NCBI GenBank assembly: GCA_949987565.1
Contig: OX465113.1
Span: 8,217,270 to 8,281,269 of the forward strand
Source of the DNA: Luidia sarsii
Taxonomy: Eukaryota > Echinodermata > Asteroidea > Paxillosida > Luidiidae
Length of the DNA stretch: 64,000 bases
Direction of reading: 5' to 3'
Below, piece after piece: positions 50,192 through 62,194 of the stretch; the stretch's first letter is position 1; each line of letters starts with the position of its first letter. The position numbers and the translations under genes are program-made. The notes beneath the pieces are model-generated. The model was not told the origin of the DNA. It did not search any database and saw only the letters and a program-made list of their open reading frames with translations.

Positions 50192-51821
50192 TATAAATAT
50201 ATATATATATATATCCTACCACATACACATATGTTGTATTTTCCACACGTACTATACAAAACCAAACTGAAAAGTCAGCTTATTGTCAACATTATGGTCT
50301 ATGGTACATGTAGATGTAGGCCTATACGATTTACATTTTGGGGTTTCTCATTTGCAAGAGGTTGAGCAACCTTTGTCCCCTCATTTCATTGAGATCTTCA
50401 AGCTCAAAAGTGTCTGTACGGACTCGGGTATTTCCCCTGCCATAAATCTGTATATGTATGTTTGTTTGTTTGTATGTATGTATGTATGTATATAAACTAT
50501 GAGAATGTAACTACAAATCTAATACGCCGTGTGTTGGATGTGTCGTGCTAGTTATGGACAAGGCTGCATGGCCGCCTCTTTTCAAGGGACGAAGTTTGTA
50601 AGTGATCATCATTTTCTTTCGGCAGAACAGCTAACGGGCTCGTATGTGCGATGACACGTTACAATTGTTGCCATCCTTGTTTGTTCTGAAATCACATTAA
50701 GGTCTTCCCCTAATACCAATCCTTGCATGATTATTCAGTTGGAGTATGTACTGTCCGAGGTGACTTATTTCCCCGTCTTTGCCGTGGTGACAATTGCATA
50801 TGGGCGAATCATCAGACCAGGTGCCACAAGGATGACATAGCGATGTGTAAAGGACTTCGAATTACACGCGAGTCTATGGGCCTACAGACGCCGTCAAAAA
50901 AAAACAGCTCCTGTATGCTCATGCCCGTAGACTGGTGCGTGATTCCCGCCCACTGTTAGTGCATTCTAACAACACTGTCGTTGCGAAAATCTTGAGCAAC
51001 CACACGACGAACCAAAAGAAACAATGGCGTCGTCTTCTGATGACACACACCCATACCGTGTGCTCCTCAGCAAAAGTGACGATACCTCAGACCGTGAACT
51101 TGTATTGGTGTGTAATTTTGGGGGGACGATATCAGAGCAAAATGGGAAAGTTGTCCTTCCATTGTAATTCCTGGATCGCTGTCTGAACCTTGTAGGCCTA
51201 ATGGTCATCGACGACCAGCCGAATTGAAAAATAAATAAATAGAAAAAAAAAACTCATTAAATAACTCGTAGAAGGTGCACATCGTTATACTCTTGTTAAT
51301 TCACCTAAGTATGGAAGTCTGTTATAAAAAAAAGTGGTTGTACTGGAATGTAATTCTGATAATGAATGATTATAAGTATAATGTAAACGTATTGAGGAGA
51401 TAAAAAAGAGGTTTTGTGTACATTTCTCAGAATAAAACTGGAAAAAACATTCTACTAGAGACATGGACAGGATGACTGTTTCCAATCATGTGTTGTGTGT
51501 CGTGGTAGGTGTCAGGCCCGTGGAGCGATTTGCGTTACGCTGGCGCCGCTGGGACAATGAGAGGCCTACGCTAAAAGACCACCGTCCCTTAAACTGTCAC
51601 CCCTCTAATTACACCCACTAAGCTCCATAGGTTCCATGGCACTACCATTCTCTCCCAGGAACAAATCTGTGAAGACATTGCATTCTCCGCTGTGTGAGGG
51701 GGAACTATCAGGGTGGGCTGTGGACCACTTTGCGTTTTTTTTTTGCCAGCCGCGGAAAATGCCAACCCTCCCTTGAAAAGATGTGACTCCACTTATCAAA
51801 CAAACAAATGAACGAACAGAA
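48751..51821. other. Intergenic, with AT dinucleotide and TATG runs
   Basis: Contains a G12 run (about 49001-49012), AT runs at about 49400-49419 and 50157-50215 (the latter interrupted by GTATATACAT) and a TATG/TTTG run at about 50457-50495. TAGGCCTA occurs at 50317-50324 and 51193-51200. Nothing else is recognised. Confidence 0.55.
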
Positions 51822-52331
51822 AGGCAGGCGGGGATGCAGGCAGGCAGGCGGGCGTGCGGGCAGACAGACGGGTAGATAGACAGATAGACAGGCGGGTTGA
51901 CAGACAGACGGGTTGACAGGCAGACAGACAGACATGCATACGGACGGACGGACGGACAGACAGGCAGAGAAGCAAGCAGGCAGGAAGGCAGACAGGCAGA
52001 CAGGCAGACAGGCAGACTGACAGGCATACAAGCAGGTAGGCATACACGCATGCAGGCAAGCAGGCAGGCATACAGACAAGTAGGCAGGCAGGCAGGCAGG
52101 CAGACAGGCAGAAAGGCAAGCAGGCAGACTGACAGGCATACAAGCAGGTAGGCAGACACGCATGCAGACAAGCAGGCAGGCAGGCAGACAGACAGGCAAG
52201 CATACATACAGGCAGGCAGGCAGGCAGACAGGCAGGCAAGCATACATACAGGCAGGCAGGCTGGCAGGCAGGCAGGCAGGCAAGCATACATACAGACAAG
52301 CAGGCAGGCAGGCAGGCAGGCAAGCATACAT

Positions 52332-52362
<31 letters not shown>

Positions 52363-52420
52363 AGCATACATACAGGCAGGCAGGCTGGCAGGCGGGCAGG
52401 CAGGCGGGCAGGCAGACATG
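51822..52420. repeat. GGCA/GACA tetranucleotide minisatellite
   Basis: About 600 bp of GGCA, GACA and GGCG tetramers. The right half is organised into a longer unit, a GGCAGGCAGG run followed by CAAGCATACATACAGGCAG, repeated about six times at 35-50 bp spacing (52190-52390). It has no stop codons on the minus strand, which gives a false Cys-Leu-Pro-Ala repeat protein of about 250 codons. Confidence 0.95.
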
Positions 52421-52780
52421 TTTGCATTTTAAACTGGAACTTTATTGTCAATAAATCATTACAAACATATATTGCAAATAAATAAAAGGACGGTTCCAGT
52501 CGACAGACATTAAAAGGTTACAAGAAAAAAGTTATAGTGCTGTAGAAATACCTTTGTCTACAACATCCAAATAAATTGTGAATCTTGCATCACGAATATG
52601 GCGTCGTTATGAGCCCACTTTTTTGTAAAACTTAAAAGGTCGTTAGAGGATTTGTAAAACAGAAATTCGGACATAATTTTGTACTTAATGCGGTTCTGCC
52701 AAATAAAGAAATGATCGTAGAAATTTGCCTTAACATACAGACGATAGAGTACATGTTTGAAACATGTTTGAAAGCACTGA
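52420..52780 (-). mobile_element. 5'-truncated LINE (non-LTR retrotransposon) 3' end
   Basis: On the minus strand an ORF tail of about 70 codons (to a TAG at 52558-52560) reads FIWQNRIKYKIMSEFLFYK and then FTKKWA, similar in style to the extreme C-terminus of LINE reverse-transcriptase proteins. It is followed by an AT-rich 3' UTR with GACAATAAAGTTCC near its end (complement of about 52435-52448). No catalytic motifs are present; only the last part of ORF2 survived. Both edges abut GGCA/CTGCC tetranucleotide repeats. The assignment rests on remembered patterns, without a search. Confidence 0.45.
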
Positions 52781-52818
52781 GGCAGACAAGCAGGCAGGCA
52801 GGCAGACAGACGGGTAGG
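52781..52818. repeat. Short GGCA/GACA tract on the far side of the LINE fragment
   Basis: GGCAGACAAGCAGGCAGGC and following GACA units resemble the large minisatellite ending at 52420. This suggests that the LINE fragment landed inside the array or was flanked by its expansion. Confidence 0.75.
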
Positions 52819-53323
52819 CATGCACAAACAAGTTAGGTAAAAAAGACGAAAATGGTGAAACAGAAATAGGCCTAATAATATAATAGGCCTAAAAAATAGA
52901 CGAACACAAATTAACGAACACGTCAGGTTTGGGTTTCGTTACCCCGTAATTTTGCTCTTATTTGTTTACTTCCATAGGTCTATCCTTCTTGCTCACAGTC
53001 ACAGCGCAGAATTAAACATTGGCCAGTGAGAGAGAGATACAGCTTATAGTTTGTAGCTTCACCTTTTTTCAGACTGGGGAAAGTATCCATCCCATCTTTT
53101 CCAATCCATGCCACCGTGCAAGGGCCAACAGACATAACATTCAATTCCCCTCCGGTATTCAAATGTTTTCTAGTATTTTCCCATCGTTTTCTCTATGACT
53201 ATTATCTCGGATCGGCGTAATTCCGTGACCTTGAGTGCCTTCCATTGTTGGGAAACTGTAGCCGTTTCAGTGGCCGGACAATAAGCAGAAAAACAAAAGA
53301 TAGAGCCGGAAACAGGTAGAGGG

Positions 53324-53394
<71 letters not shown>

Positions 53395-55803
53395 AGAGAG
53401 AGAGAGAGGGGGGAGAGGGAGAGGGGGACAAGTCCTCTGTCTAAGAGAAAGCTTTGTGGACGTGGCCTGTTTACATTGTGTGTGTACTGTTGGCTTCTGT
53501 CCCCATCTGCGGGGAATCGATGGTGGAATTAAATTGCGATACTAGTCTCAAGCTATGCATGTGCCCCGCCCCTCTTGTCGGATGATTGAGAGAGGAATAA
53601 AATGCTACAAAGGTTGATATTTTCCCAAAGCTCTCCCTCAATCAAACAAGAACCTTTTCATCAGCGTCCACCCTGGGGAAACCAATAAAGCAGCGCTAGA
53701 AAGTACGCGCATGCTTTTGTTTTCGCTGTTGGATGGCTGAAAATGTGCTTTGGATTATGGAAAAACCAAGCGCTTTCATTTCTTCTTCTTAAAATAGTAC
53801 AGGTTCTGGCGCTGAGGCCTTGCGTAGATAGAGAATTGTACTTTCCAGCGGAGATGGGGGTGGGATGGGAGGAGGTAGCTGGTAACGATCAGGAGGCCGT
53901 TTAACCTTTGACCCCAGGCATTGCCTGGGCTGTTTCTTTTCAATTGGCTGCGCAGTGGTGACTGGGCGCGTCACCGCGGCGACCGCTGACGGGGGAGGGG
54001 GGAGGGGGGGGTAGAGGAGGGAGGGAGGGAGGGAGGGAGGAGGGAGGAGTCTAACCCCGGGCCCGGCCAATTTGTCAGCGCCGTGTGGTGCGCCTGTCTC
54101 TTCCAATGTCGCAGTGAGGGGAAGGCACGGCTCTTGCGTCCTGACAGCTCTACGGAGGACGCATGGGTTATCGACGGGGACGCGAGGGAGAGGGAGACGG
54201 GATCCCGTGTGCTTAAAGGGGGATCGGCATGGCCCTTTGGGATGGGACGAGAAGGAAGGGGGCGGGGAGACGAGAGGAACATGGAGGAGCTAGGAGGAGG
54301 GGAGGGAGGACAATGGGGAGGAGGAAGAGTAGGAACCGAAGTAGGAGTTTATATTTGAACCCCGTTGTATATGGTTTAACCTACATTAATTTTGCATGAC
54401 GTGGTTAGGCACGTAACCGAAATCAACCTCTTGACCTTCAGAGCACCGTTAATGTTTATCTTTTCAGCCGCTACCAAATCAGCAACGCAGCAACACAAAA
54501 CTAAGTCGCCTTACTAACCTCATCAGCATCATGCATCAGCATCCAGGGCCCATGACAGAAATATGAGATTTTCCTCATTCCTTATTTGAAACTGCCTTCT
54601 ATTGAATTACAACACTATGTGATTCGAGTCACCAATGTTGAATATGCCAGTCGCCTCCATTGCAAAGTTGCAGTTACTGTAGTGTTTCTATATGTTGTAG
54701 AATCACGCTCCAGATTGTGACAAGCATTTCCCTCCCGCGCAGAAATTCATGCCCACACGCTGCTTGGAAATATAGCGGGTAGAGGCCTGAAGGATTTGGC
54801 GAGGGAGAGTGCATACCTCGGGGCGCGAGGAGACAGGCAGACAGAAAGACAGCGAGACGGAGGGAAAGATACACGTGGATTGGGACAGAAACATTGAGAG
54901 GAAATAGACAGAGACATTGGGCAGACGGAGAGACAGAGAGGGACGGCCACAGGCACAGAGATTCTGAGGTCATAGCCAGTGCCCTGACGGAATTGGGAGG
55001 AAGGTGGGCGGAGCTTGTGGACTGACGGGGCGCTCTCCTGATACGCATGCGCCGGGTCGGCTGGCCTGATTGACAGGCGTCTCGGAGGGACGCGAGAAAA
55101 TGCGTCATGTGGCGAGACGTCCATCACCCAACAAGAAGAAATCGAGCGCGGCGGGCTGCAAATGGCAGGGTCGCAGCAATTCGCACGGAATGGCCTCTCC
55201 CGTACAAGTGCCGGCCTCCCTCCCACCCTCCCTGCCCTCCCCCCGACAACCTCGATCCCATCCCCCTCCCTTCTCCTCTACATATCGAAGCAGGGATATT
55301 TGCTTTCTTTTTGTTTTGGTGTAAGAGCGCGGTTTGGTCGCAACGGCCTTTTACCAAGGGGTCAAATAAGGTCAATCTCCCCCGTGCGTATTCAGTCACA
55401 AAATCTCGACCAATGTTCCTATGCCAAGGCATTGAATATTCCTGTCCCAAACTCACTGAAACATTCTTCCAATTGCCTCAACGATGTGATCCCATTGCCA
55501 TACGGTCATTTACTCCTTATTGGAGGAAGGTACGGTGCCCCTGTCATTCCCCCTTCGATCCCCCATATACGGTCACGAAATACAAACCACTCCAGACAGC
55601 AAGGATCGCGACAGCAAGGATCTTAACACGCTGCCAACCTGCTTCAAATTACGACCAGACCGTATGATGTTTGGATGGCATTACTCAGTACGGGAATGGT
55701 TGTGTAAGCTACAACAGCACGGATGAATTAAAATTACTGTCAAATTAATTTCTAAAAGGGGAGGGTTAACTACTCCCCCTTCTAAACACCTCAGCAAAAA
55801 CTG
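52819..55803. other. Intergenic, with a GA array and GGGA run
   Basis: Contains a (GA)n array with G-runs (53327-53430), a GGGA run (about 54015-54045) and two TAGGCCTA palindromes (52867-52874, 52884-52891). The 60-190 codon ORFs around 54.1-54.3 kb and 54.7-55.7 kb overlap on both strands and show no known domain. No gene is supported. Confidence 0.5.
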
Positions 55804-56722
55804 GAAGACAAAAGAAGACAAAAGAAGACAAAAGAAGACAAAAGAAGACAAAAGAAGACAAAAGAAGACAAAAGAAGACAAAAGAAGACAAAAGAAGACA
55901 AAAGAAGACAAAAGAAGACAAAAGAAGACAAAAGAAGACAAAAGAAGACAAAAGAAGACAACAGCAGAGAAAAGAAGACAAAAGAAGACAAAAGAAGACA
56001 AAAGAAGACAAAAGAAGACAAAAGAAGACAAAAGAAGACAAAAAAAGACAAACGAAGACAAAAGAAGACAAAAGAAGACAAAAGAAGACAACAGCAGAGA
56101 AAAGAAGAGAAAAGAAGAGAAAAGAAGAGAAAAGAAGAGAAAAGAAAAGAAAAGAAGAGAAAAGAAGAGAAAAGAAGAGAAAAGAAGACAAGAGAAGACA
56201 AGAGAAGACAAGAGAAGACAAAAGAAGACAAAAGAAGACAAAAGAAGACACAAGAAGACAAAAGAAGACAAAAGAAGACAAAAGAAGACAAAAGAAGAGA
56301 AAAGAAGAGAAAAGAAGAGAAAAGAAGAGAAAAGAAGAGAAAAGAAGAGAAAAGAAGAGAAAAGAAGAGAAAAGAAGAGAAAAGAAGAGAAAAGAAGAGA
56401 AAAGAAGAGAAAAGAGGACAAGAGAAGACAAGAGAAGACAAGAGAAGACAAGAGAAGACAAGAGAAGACAAAAGAAGACAAGAGAAGACAAAAGAAGACA
56501 AAAGAAGACAAAAGAAGACAAAAGAAGACAAAAGAAGACAAAAGAAGACAAAATAAGACAAAATAAGACAAAAGAAGACAAAAGAAGACAAAAGAGGGCA
56601 CAAAAGACAAAAGAAGACAAACTAAGATAAAATAAGACAAAAGAAGACAAAAGAAGACAAAATAAGACAAAAGAAGATAAAAGAAGACAAAAGAAGACAA
56701 AAGAAGACAAAAGAACACAAAA
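55804..56722. repeat. Decamer array (AAAAGAAGAC)n with AAAAGAAGAG blocks
   Basis: About 90 copies of a purine-rich decamer. Units ending in GAC and GAG are segregated into blocks: mainly GAC from 55804, GAG at about 56096-56180, GAC to 56290, GAG at about 56291-56410, then GAC again. AAGAGAAGAC units mark the borders. The block pattern suggests several rounds of local amplification. Long Phe/Leu/Ser/Cys ORFs on the minus strand (up to 420 codons) come from the stop-free repeat. Confidence 0.95.
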
Positions 56723-56730
56723 TAAAAAAA

Positions 56731-57105
56731 GACACAAGAAGACACAAGAAGACACAAGAAGACACAAGAAGACACAAGAAGACAGAAGAAGACACAAGAA
56801 GACACAAGAAGACACAAGAAGAAACAGAAGAAGACAGAAGAAGACAAAAGAAGACAGAGGAAGACAGAAGTAGACAGAAGAAGACAGAAGAAGACCAAAT
56901 AAAGCAAAAAAAAGCAAAAAAAAAAGAAACCAAAAGAAACCAAAAGAAAAAAAAAGAAAGAACCAAAAAAAAAGAATAGAAAAGAAAAGAAAAGAAAAGA
57001 AAAGAAAAGAAAAGAAAAGAAAAGAAAAGAAGAGAAGAGAAGAGAAACGAAAAGAAACGAAAAGAAACGAAAAGAATAGAAAAGAAAAGAAATGAAAAGA
57101 AACGA
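56731..57105. repeat. Related purine arrays: (ACACAAGAAG)n, then (AAAAG)n
   Basis: 56731-56895 holds decamers of the ACACAAGAAG and ACAGAAGAAG type. 56976-57105 holds AAAAG pentamers with GAAAC variants. Both look like derivatives of the AAAAGAAGAC unit on the left. Sequence from 57106 to 57192 is A-rich and degenerate. Confidence 0.9.
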
Positions 57106-57192
57106 AAAAATAAATAAATCAACAATAAAAAATCAACAGTAAACAAAAAAGACATTAAAAGAAAAGAAATCAAAGAAATAAAATCAAACAGA

Positions 57193-57604
57193 GCACAGCA
57201 TAGCACAGCACAGCACAGCACAGCACAGCACAGCACAGCACAGCAAAGCACAGCACAGCACAACACAGCACAGCACAGCACAGCACAGCACAGCACAGCA
57301 CAACACAGCACAGCACAGCACAGCACAGCACAGCACAGCACAGCACAGCACAGCACAGCACAGCACAGCACAGCACAGCACAGCAAAGCACAGCACAGCA
57401 CAGCACAGCACAGCACAGCACAGCACAGCACAGCACAGCACAGCACAGCACAGCACAGCACAGCACAGCACAGCACAGCACAGCACAGCACAGCACAGCA
57501 CAGCACAGCACAGCACAGCACAGCACAGCACAACTCTGCACAGCACAACACAGCACAACACAGCACAGCACAACACAGCACAGCACAACACAGCACAGCA
57601 CAGC
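57193..57604. repeat. Pentamer microsatellite (CACAG)n
   Basis: About 82 copies of CACAG (equally GCACA) with occasional CAAAG or CAACA variants, denser at the right edge (57530-57590). It reads Cys-Ala-Val-Leu-Cys on the minus strand in every frame, because the 5-bp unit cycles frames. No protein is implied. Confidence 0.95.
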
Positions 57605-59606
57605 TTGCGAGTGAAACATTTTGTGCGAGCCTAGAAAAAGGTGTTGACTTCTGATTCGATCACCCGAGCAAAAAAAAAAAACCAAGAATTTTGTCCGACA
57701 TGTTTGCTTAAAATACTTTTTTTCTACCCTTTTTCCATCGTATAATGTGACCACCTATCGTTTTTTCTTGCTCGAAGGCAACACTGGGACAGCGAACAAA
57801 ATACTTTCAGTGGAAACAATTAATTAGCAGGATGTATCCGGAGGGTGCGATGTGGTCAGTTATTTGTTTGTTTAAGAGGCCTTCGCCTTGTTTGGATACG
57901 GGAGTGCAGGCTCGTCTCGGCTCCCCAACGCCGGGACCAGTGCCCGGGTTCTGTGGTGGTGTACGGTGCGGTCGGCTGTCGGCACGCCGTGTCGCATTAG
58001 CTTTGGACGGGCTAGGGCTGGCGGTGAGTTACTTTCTTTCTCACCCTCGTCCAAGGGTGCATGGTTGGGTGTGTATAGGCCTATGTGTTTAAAAGGGGCG
58101 TTACAGATGGGGGATATCATACTACTATTTGCCCTGAAATGGCCCGCTCATACCGGCGGGCAAACACGGCATGTCACGGTGAGATTTCGGTGCGGTACAC
58201 CACCTACCAATCACAGTCTCGTCATCAATACCAAGACCGCTGCCGGCTAGCTACAGGTGAGAAAACCGCTCCCAGGTAGAGAGGGGAGTCCCCCCCCCCA
58301 CGTGCAGTATTAATTTCAAACCTCTTTCCCCGGAAATGCTCTGCCCGTACGTGCGTGCGCACGATGGGGCACAGGCAACGTGTGCAGCTGTTCTGCTAGT
58401 GCACTCATCCCAATGAGTTGGAATGACCTGGTGCCCCTTATTCACCAGTGTTTAAGAAGACCTGCGTGGAGTAAGCAGCCCCTTCTCGTTTTCGAGGGCA
58501 CGACCTTTGAGTGAGAGGTGAGTTGTGCCCAGCATGCGCTTTGGTTGTATATGCGGGGATTTGAACGCAGCAGTACGCGCCGATGACGTCATGCAAGAGC
58601 TGCCATTGGCCAATTCAAAGACGCGGCAGAAGGTGCAAGTAAAATCCAAGATGGCGGTCTCCACAACCGTCCAAATACGGGACGCCGAACTGCTTATTTT
58701 TGTAGACGCTATTTTTACAATATCATAATGCGAGTGTTTCACTCCACGGAATCGAGCACTTGATTAAATCTGACACGGGGGAGTCGGACTTTAGACGAGG
58801 AATTCCGAGGTGGAAGACGAGAAATTGTTATTTCAAACACATTGCGAGTGTCCATCGGTATGTCGTGTCCCGCAGGGGGAGGGGAGGGGGCTGAACCCAG
58901 AAAGGTATAGTACCCCGCCCCCTCCAGCTGAGTACACTCTGTAAGTCTACCGCTGTTATTGCGACGAGGCCGAAGGGTAACAGTCTCCAATGAACGACGC
59001 TGGGCGTTGTGAGGTAATGACCTCACCGATCTATTAAAAACGACTGAAATGGGTAAACAAACAAACACAATTCAAAGTTGAACAACAAAGAGAGAGACAT
59101 GGCAGTGAAACTGTAAGGGTCGTCAATCCGGTTCAGGGAATCTTTAAAGGTTAACGTCCGCGGGGGAAACAGGGCTAGGCCTACGTTATGAACTTTCCTT
59201 ATTGGACAATGTGACATACAGTCCACTGACTGGTAACCGGAAATGTGGTGAAAAGGAATACATGTATTTGTACACGCCATTTTGTATTAAGAAAAGAGAT
59301 TAAGAGACTAACATGACTAACAGATGAAGTGATAAATAATCATGTCTAAATGTTTGTCTGTTAAATTGTCGCTAATAATTCGGTCGCTGGTTCCCGCCTA
59401 TGGTTGCCACGGCATTGCACAGCCGTGCGTCAGGCGTGCGGTTACGCCATTTAATCGTCGCATATTGTTACGTTTATTTTACAGTTGGCCACGCGCGTCG
59501 TACACAGCGTTGAATTCAGGCGAAGCGGCAGGCAGTGGGGCGATTGCGTGACTGCACAGAGACGCGCCTTCGTCTTTCTGTCCAAACCCTGACTTCAGTT
59601 TTATTT
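57605..59606. other. Intergenic, nothing recognised
   Basis: Mixed-composition DNA with TAGGCCTA at 58076-58083 and 59176-59183. ORFs up to 120 codons occur but overlap others on the opposite strand and lack known domains. Confidence 0.5.
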
Positions 59607-59695
59607 CTAATAATAGTGATAATAATAATTTGGAATTTATAGTTTGCCCTTTCCACCAAGGTGATCAAAGGCGCATTACAAAAGTGCTGTAACAA
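59607..59695. mobile_element. SINE/MITE-like dispersed repeat end
   Basis: AATAATAATTTGGAATTTAT is followed by CCTTTCCACCAAGGTGATC and AAAGGCGCATTACAAAA. I recall this combination (TAA repeats, TTTGGAATTTAT, CCTTTCCACCAAGG, GGCGC-TTACA) as the end of an abundant short dispersed repeat in marine deuterostomes. CCTTTCCACCAAGGTGATCAAAGG also contains the inverted pair CCTT/AAGG. Full length and family are not determined. Confidence 0.35.
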
Positions 59696-62194
59696 CCAGC
59701 GAAAGGTATCCAATAAAAATACATGTACATGTATTGAAACAAAGAAACTAGGACAATCTTTAAGAGAAAGTCAGCCCACCATGCCAGTGCCCAAACCGCA
59801 GTATGGGGATACGTCTGTCCTGTCAGCGGGGTATCTAATGTCTTAGGTCTAAACCCCCATTGGCATCGGTAATGTCTCCATCTTTTCTGTGGACAGACGC
59901 CTCTAACACTACATACGTAATTTCCAATCAGCTACCTAACATGGTGACCCTGTAAAAAATAAATATAGAAAATAGAAGAAAAAAAACACAGTTATACTTT
60001 TACAATTGCGGATCTCAAAATGAAAGTTTTCAGCTTGCATTAAGGCGTTAAGACTCATGCTGAATGTGTAGTGGCAATTGATATTCCACAACGTAGGCGC
60101 ATATATTTCCGATATCATTTATTTTTAAAAAGTGAATATAAATACAGACTTTTGGCTCGAGTTGTTAGATTGGTGCTTTCCTTGAACAACGAGACCAAAG
60201 CTCCATCAGCTTCAAAGAGTAACCGCAAGCTGCACATGTAGGCCTAGACCGTTTGGCTAACAGAAACGACAGCCAATGCTCAGAGCTCTATATAGGCACC
60301 GTATATACTACAATGGTAGCTTTTGTGGCGTACCAAGTTGGTCAAGTTTGCTCAAATAAAGCCCAAACCATACGGACTATTCAAATGTTGAGTTTCAAAC
60401 CACGGCTGATACAATGTGCCACGTTCCATCAGAAATGCCCGTGTGAAGTGGTGCGTCTGCTATTAATGTAAACCAGCGATCCTGGTCGGTTCCCCGTGGA
60501 CAGGGCACAGCGACGCTACGACTTCCCGGAAAGGGTCTCAGTCTGACCCGAGCCCCGGAAAGCGATCGTCTCATGATCCGACCCTATGCTAATTGCCCAG
60601 GCAGGCGCAGCTGACGTTGTGAAAACAAGGGGTAACTGTAGCGCTGCACTAGAACTCTGACCATCTTGGCCGTGTCACTCAAAGCGGTGGGCGGTCGCAA
60701 GATGGGGGGGACACCAAAATGTCATTTGTATTATCTCTCAGGTGCCCCGTGGCCAGGGGGCCGCCTGGTACCCGCGCCCCCTTCACCAGTCGGGCACCGT
60801 ATGGGATTAGGCGCGCAAGTGGGGTGCCTCGCTGCTTATGCTAATGAGCACCCGACACACTGTGAGCACATCACTTTATCAAACATGAAGAATTTCTCAG
60901 GCCAAATGTGATTTGATTGGCTCTAGTTTCCCGGCTGTCATGCGGCCGTTTCATGTGCGCAGTTTGCAGTGGAGAGAACGCACCTCCACTCCCCGTAAAT
61001 AAATGGCGCCAATCCCGTCCTAGGGAAAACCCCAGTCCATCGGGAGGGCTTCACGGGCCGCTAATCGGTAAGTCGGGCGTGTTTGGCCGCGGACATCGTT
61101 CGGTGGTGGTCGCCATCGTCCAACGATGGTCCTGTCAGCAAACGGCAGTAGTGTTCCGGGCTGCCAAGAGACGTGCACGTTATGGAAACGGACAAGAGCA
61201 CCTGTCCTCTCCCTGGTCAGCGGGAACCAGCACGCGCGGGGTGCCAGCCTGCAAATTCGGCGCCATACGGGCATCCACAGAAGCACCATTTAGCGCTAAT
61301 GCCGCGCCCAGGGGAGATTGCGTAAAGGCCTTCTCTCTTTTTTTCTTGTAACCCTCTCTCCCCTTCTTCCTCTACTCTCCGGAGTCCATCGGCATTGGGG
61401 TATCGATTTGCGTGTCACGCGTGATGTCGATCATGCCTCGCCTGACATTGACTCGTCCAGGCAGCGCAGGCGCCTTGTTGCTGTCCACCTCTGTCTCTGT
61501 CTCCCTCCTCCACGTCGTCATCACGGCCCGGTAATGACTTCACGCGTGGATCGTGCAAGCTCACGCGGAATGTACCCAGCGTATACCACCGTACCCATTG
61601 CTTGCTTGTTGCGGCTAAACATTTTCTGTAACATTTCAATCGCGTAGATAGTCTGCCAATTATGAACGCTTTGCTGAAGTCAATCACGTGGGGGAGGACC
61701 AACGCCACGAAGGCTTGTGTCCGTGGTTACAATAATGAATGGCCCATGCTACATTCTACCCCTATTGACTAATGCTCATCCCTCGATGACAGTGTCGCGG
61801 AGATAACTTTTAACAGTGAAGCTGTCTTTACAGCCAGCCAAGTAAAATACACAAAGTTGGATACAATGGCTAAACCAACGCTGGATTTGGTTTTGTCGTC
61901 ATATAAAACTTTTACAAACTGCTGACGGACATTGACCAGAAATACAAATCCCCCAAATTGGCGTTTTGATTCTAGCAGAACCTTCTTAAAAGTGGGATGA
62001 AAAGAACCTTAAAGGGGAATGCAACCCACAGAGAAAAGTGTTGGCTTATCTGATTGGGTGTTAAAACAACCTACAATTACCTCGGTGCTACTCACCTAAG
62101 AGTTTCATAAAGAGGGAAAAATCGTGGAATTCAGTGGTCGAATTTGCGTTCCCGCAAACCGCCATCTTTTCGAAGGGGCCGCCAATCAGCCAAC
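59696..62194. other. Intergenic, nothing recognised
   Basis: Includes a GC-richer stretch at 60480-61560 with overlapping ORFs on both strands (for example 60917-61351 plus and 61020-61289 minus). None has a recognisable motif. TAGGCCTA lies at 60239-60246. Confidence 0.5.

Noticed and set aside
51605..52451. Cys-Leu-Pro-Ala repeat ORFs on the minus strand (207-252 codons)
   Set aside because: GGCA tetranucleotide repeat read without stops. A cysteine-rich secreted protein was considered, but there is no signal peptide and no unique sequence.
55681..57754. Minus-strand ORFs of 194-420 codons rich in Phe/Leu/Ser/Cys or Cys-Ala-Val-Leu
   Set aside because: They follow the AAAAGAAGAC and CACAG arrays and end soon after leaving them.
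60917..61351. Possible gene in a GC-rich stretch (144-codon ORF)
   Set aside because: Overlapped by an opposing 89-codon ORF. There is no domain, no splice-site pattern and no repeat of any recognised protein motif.
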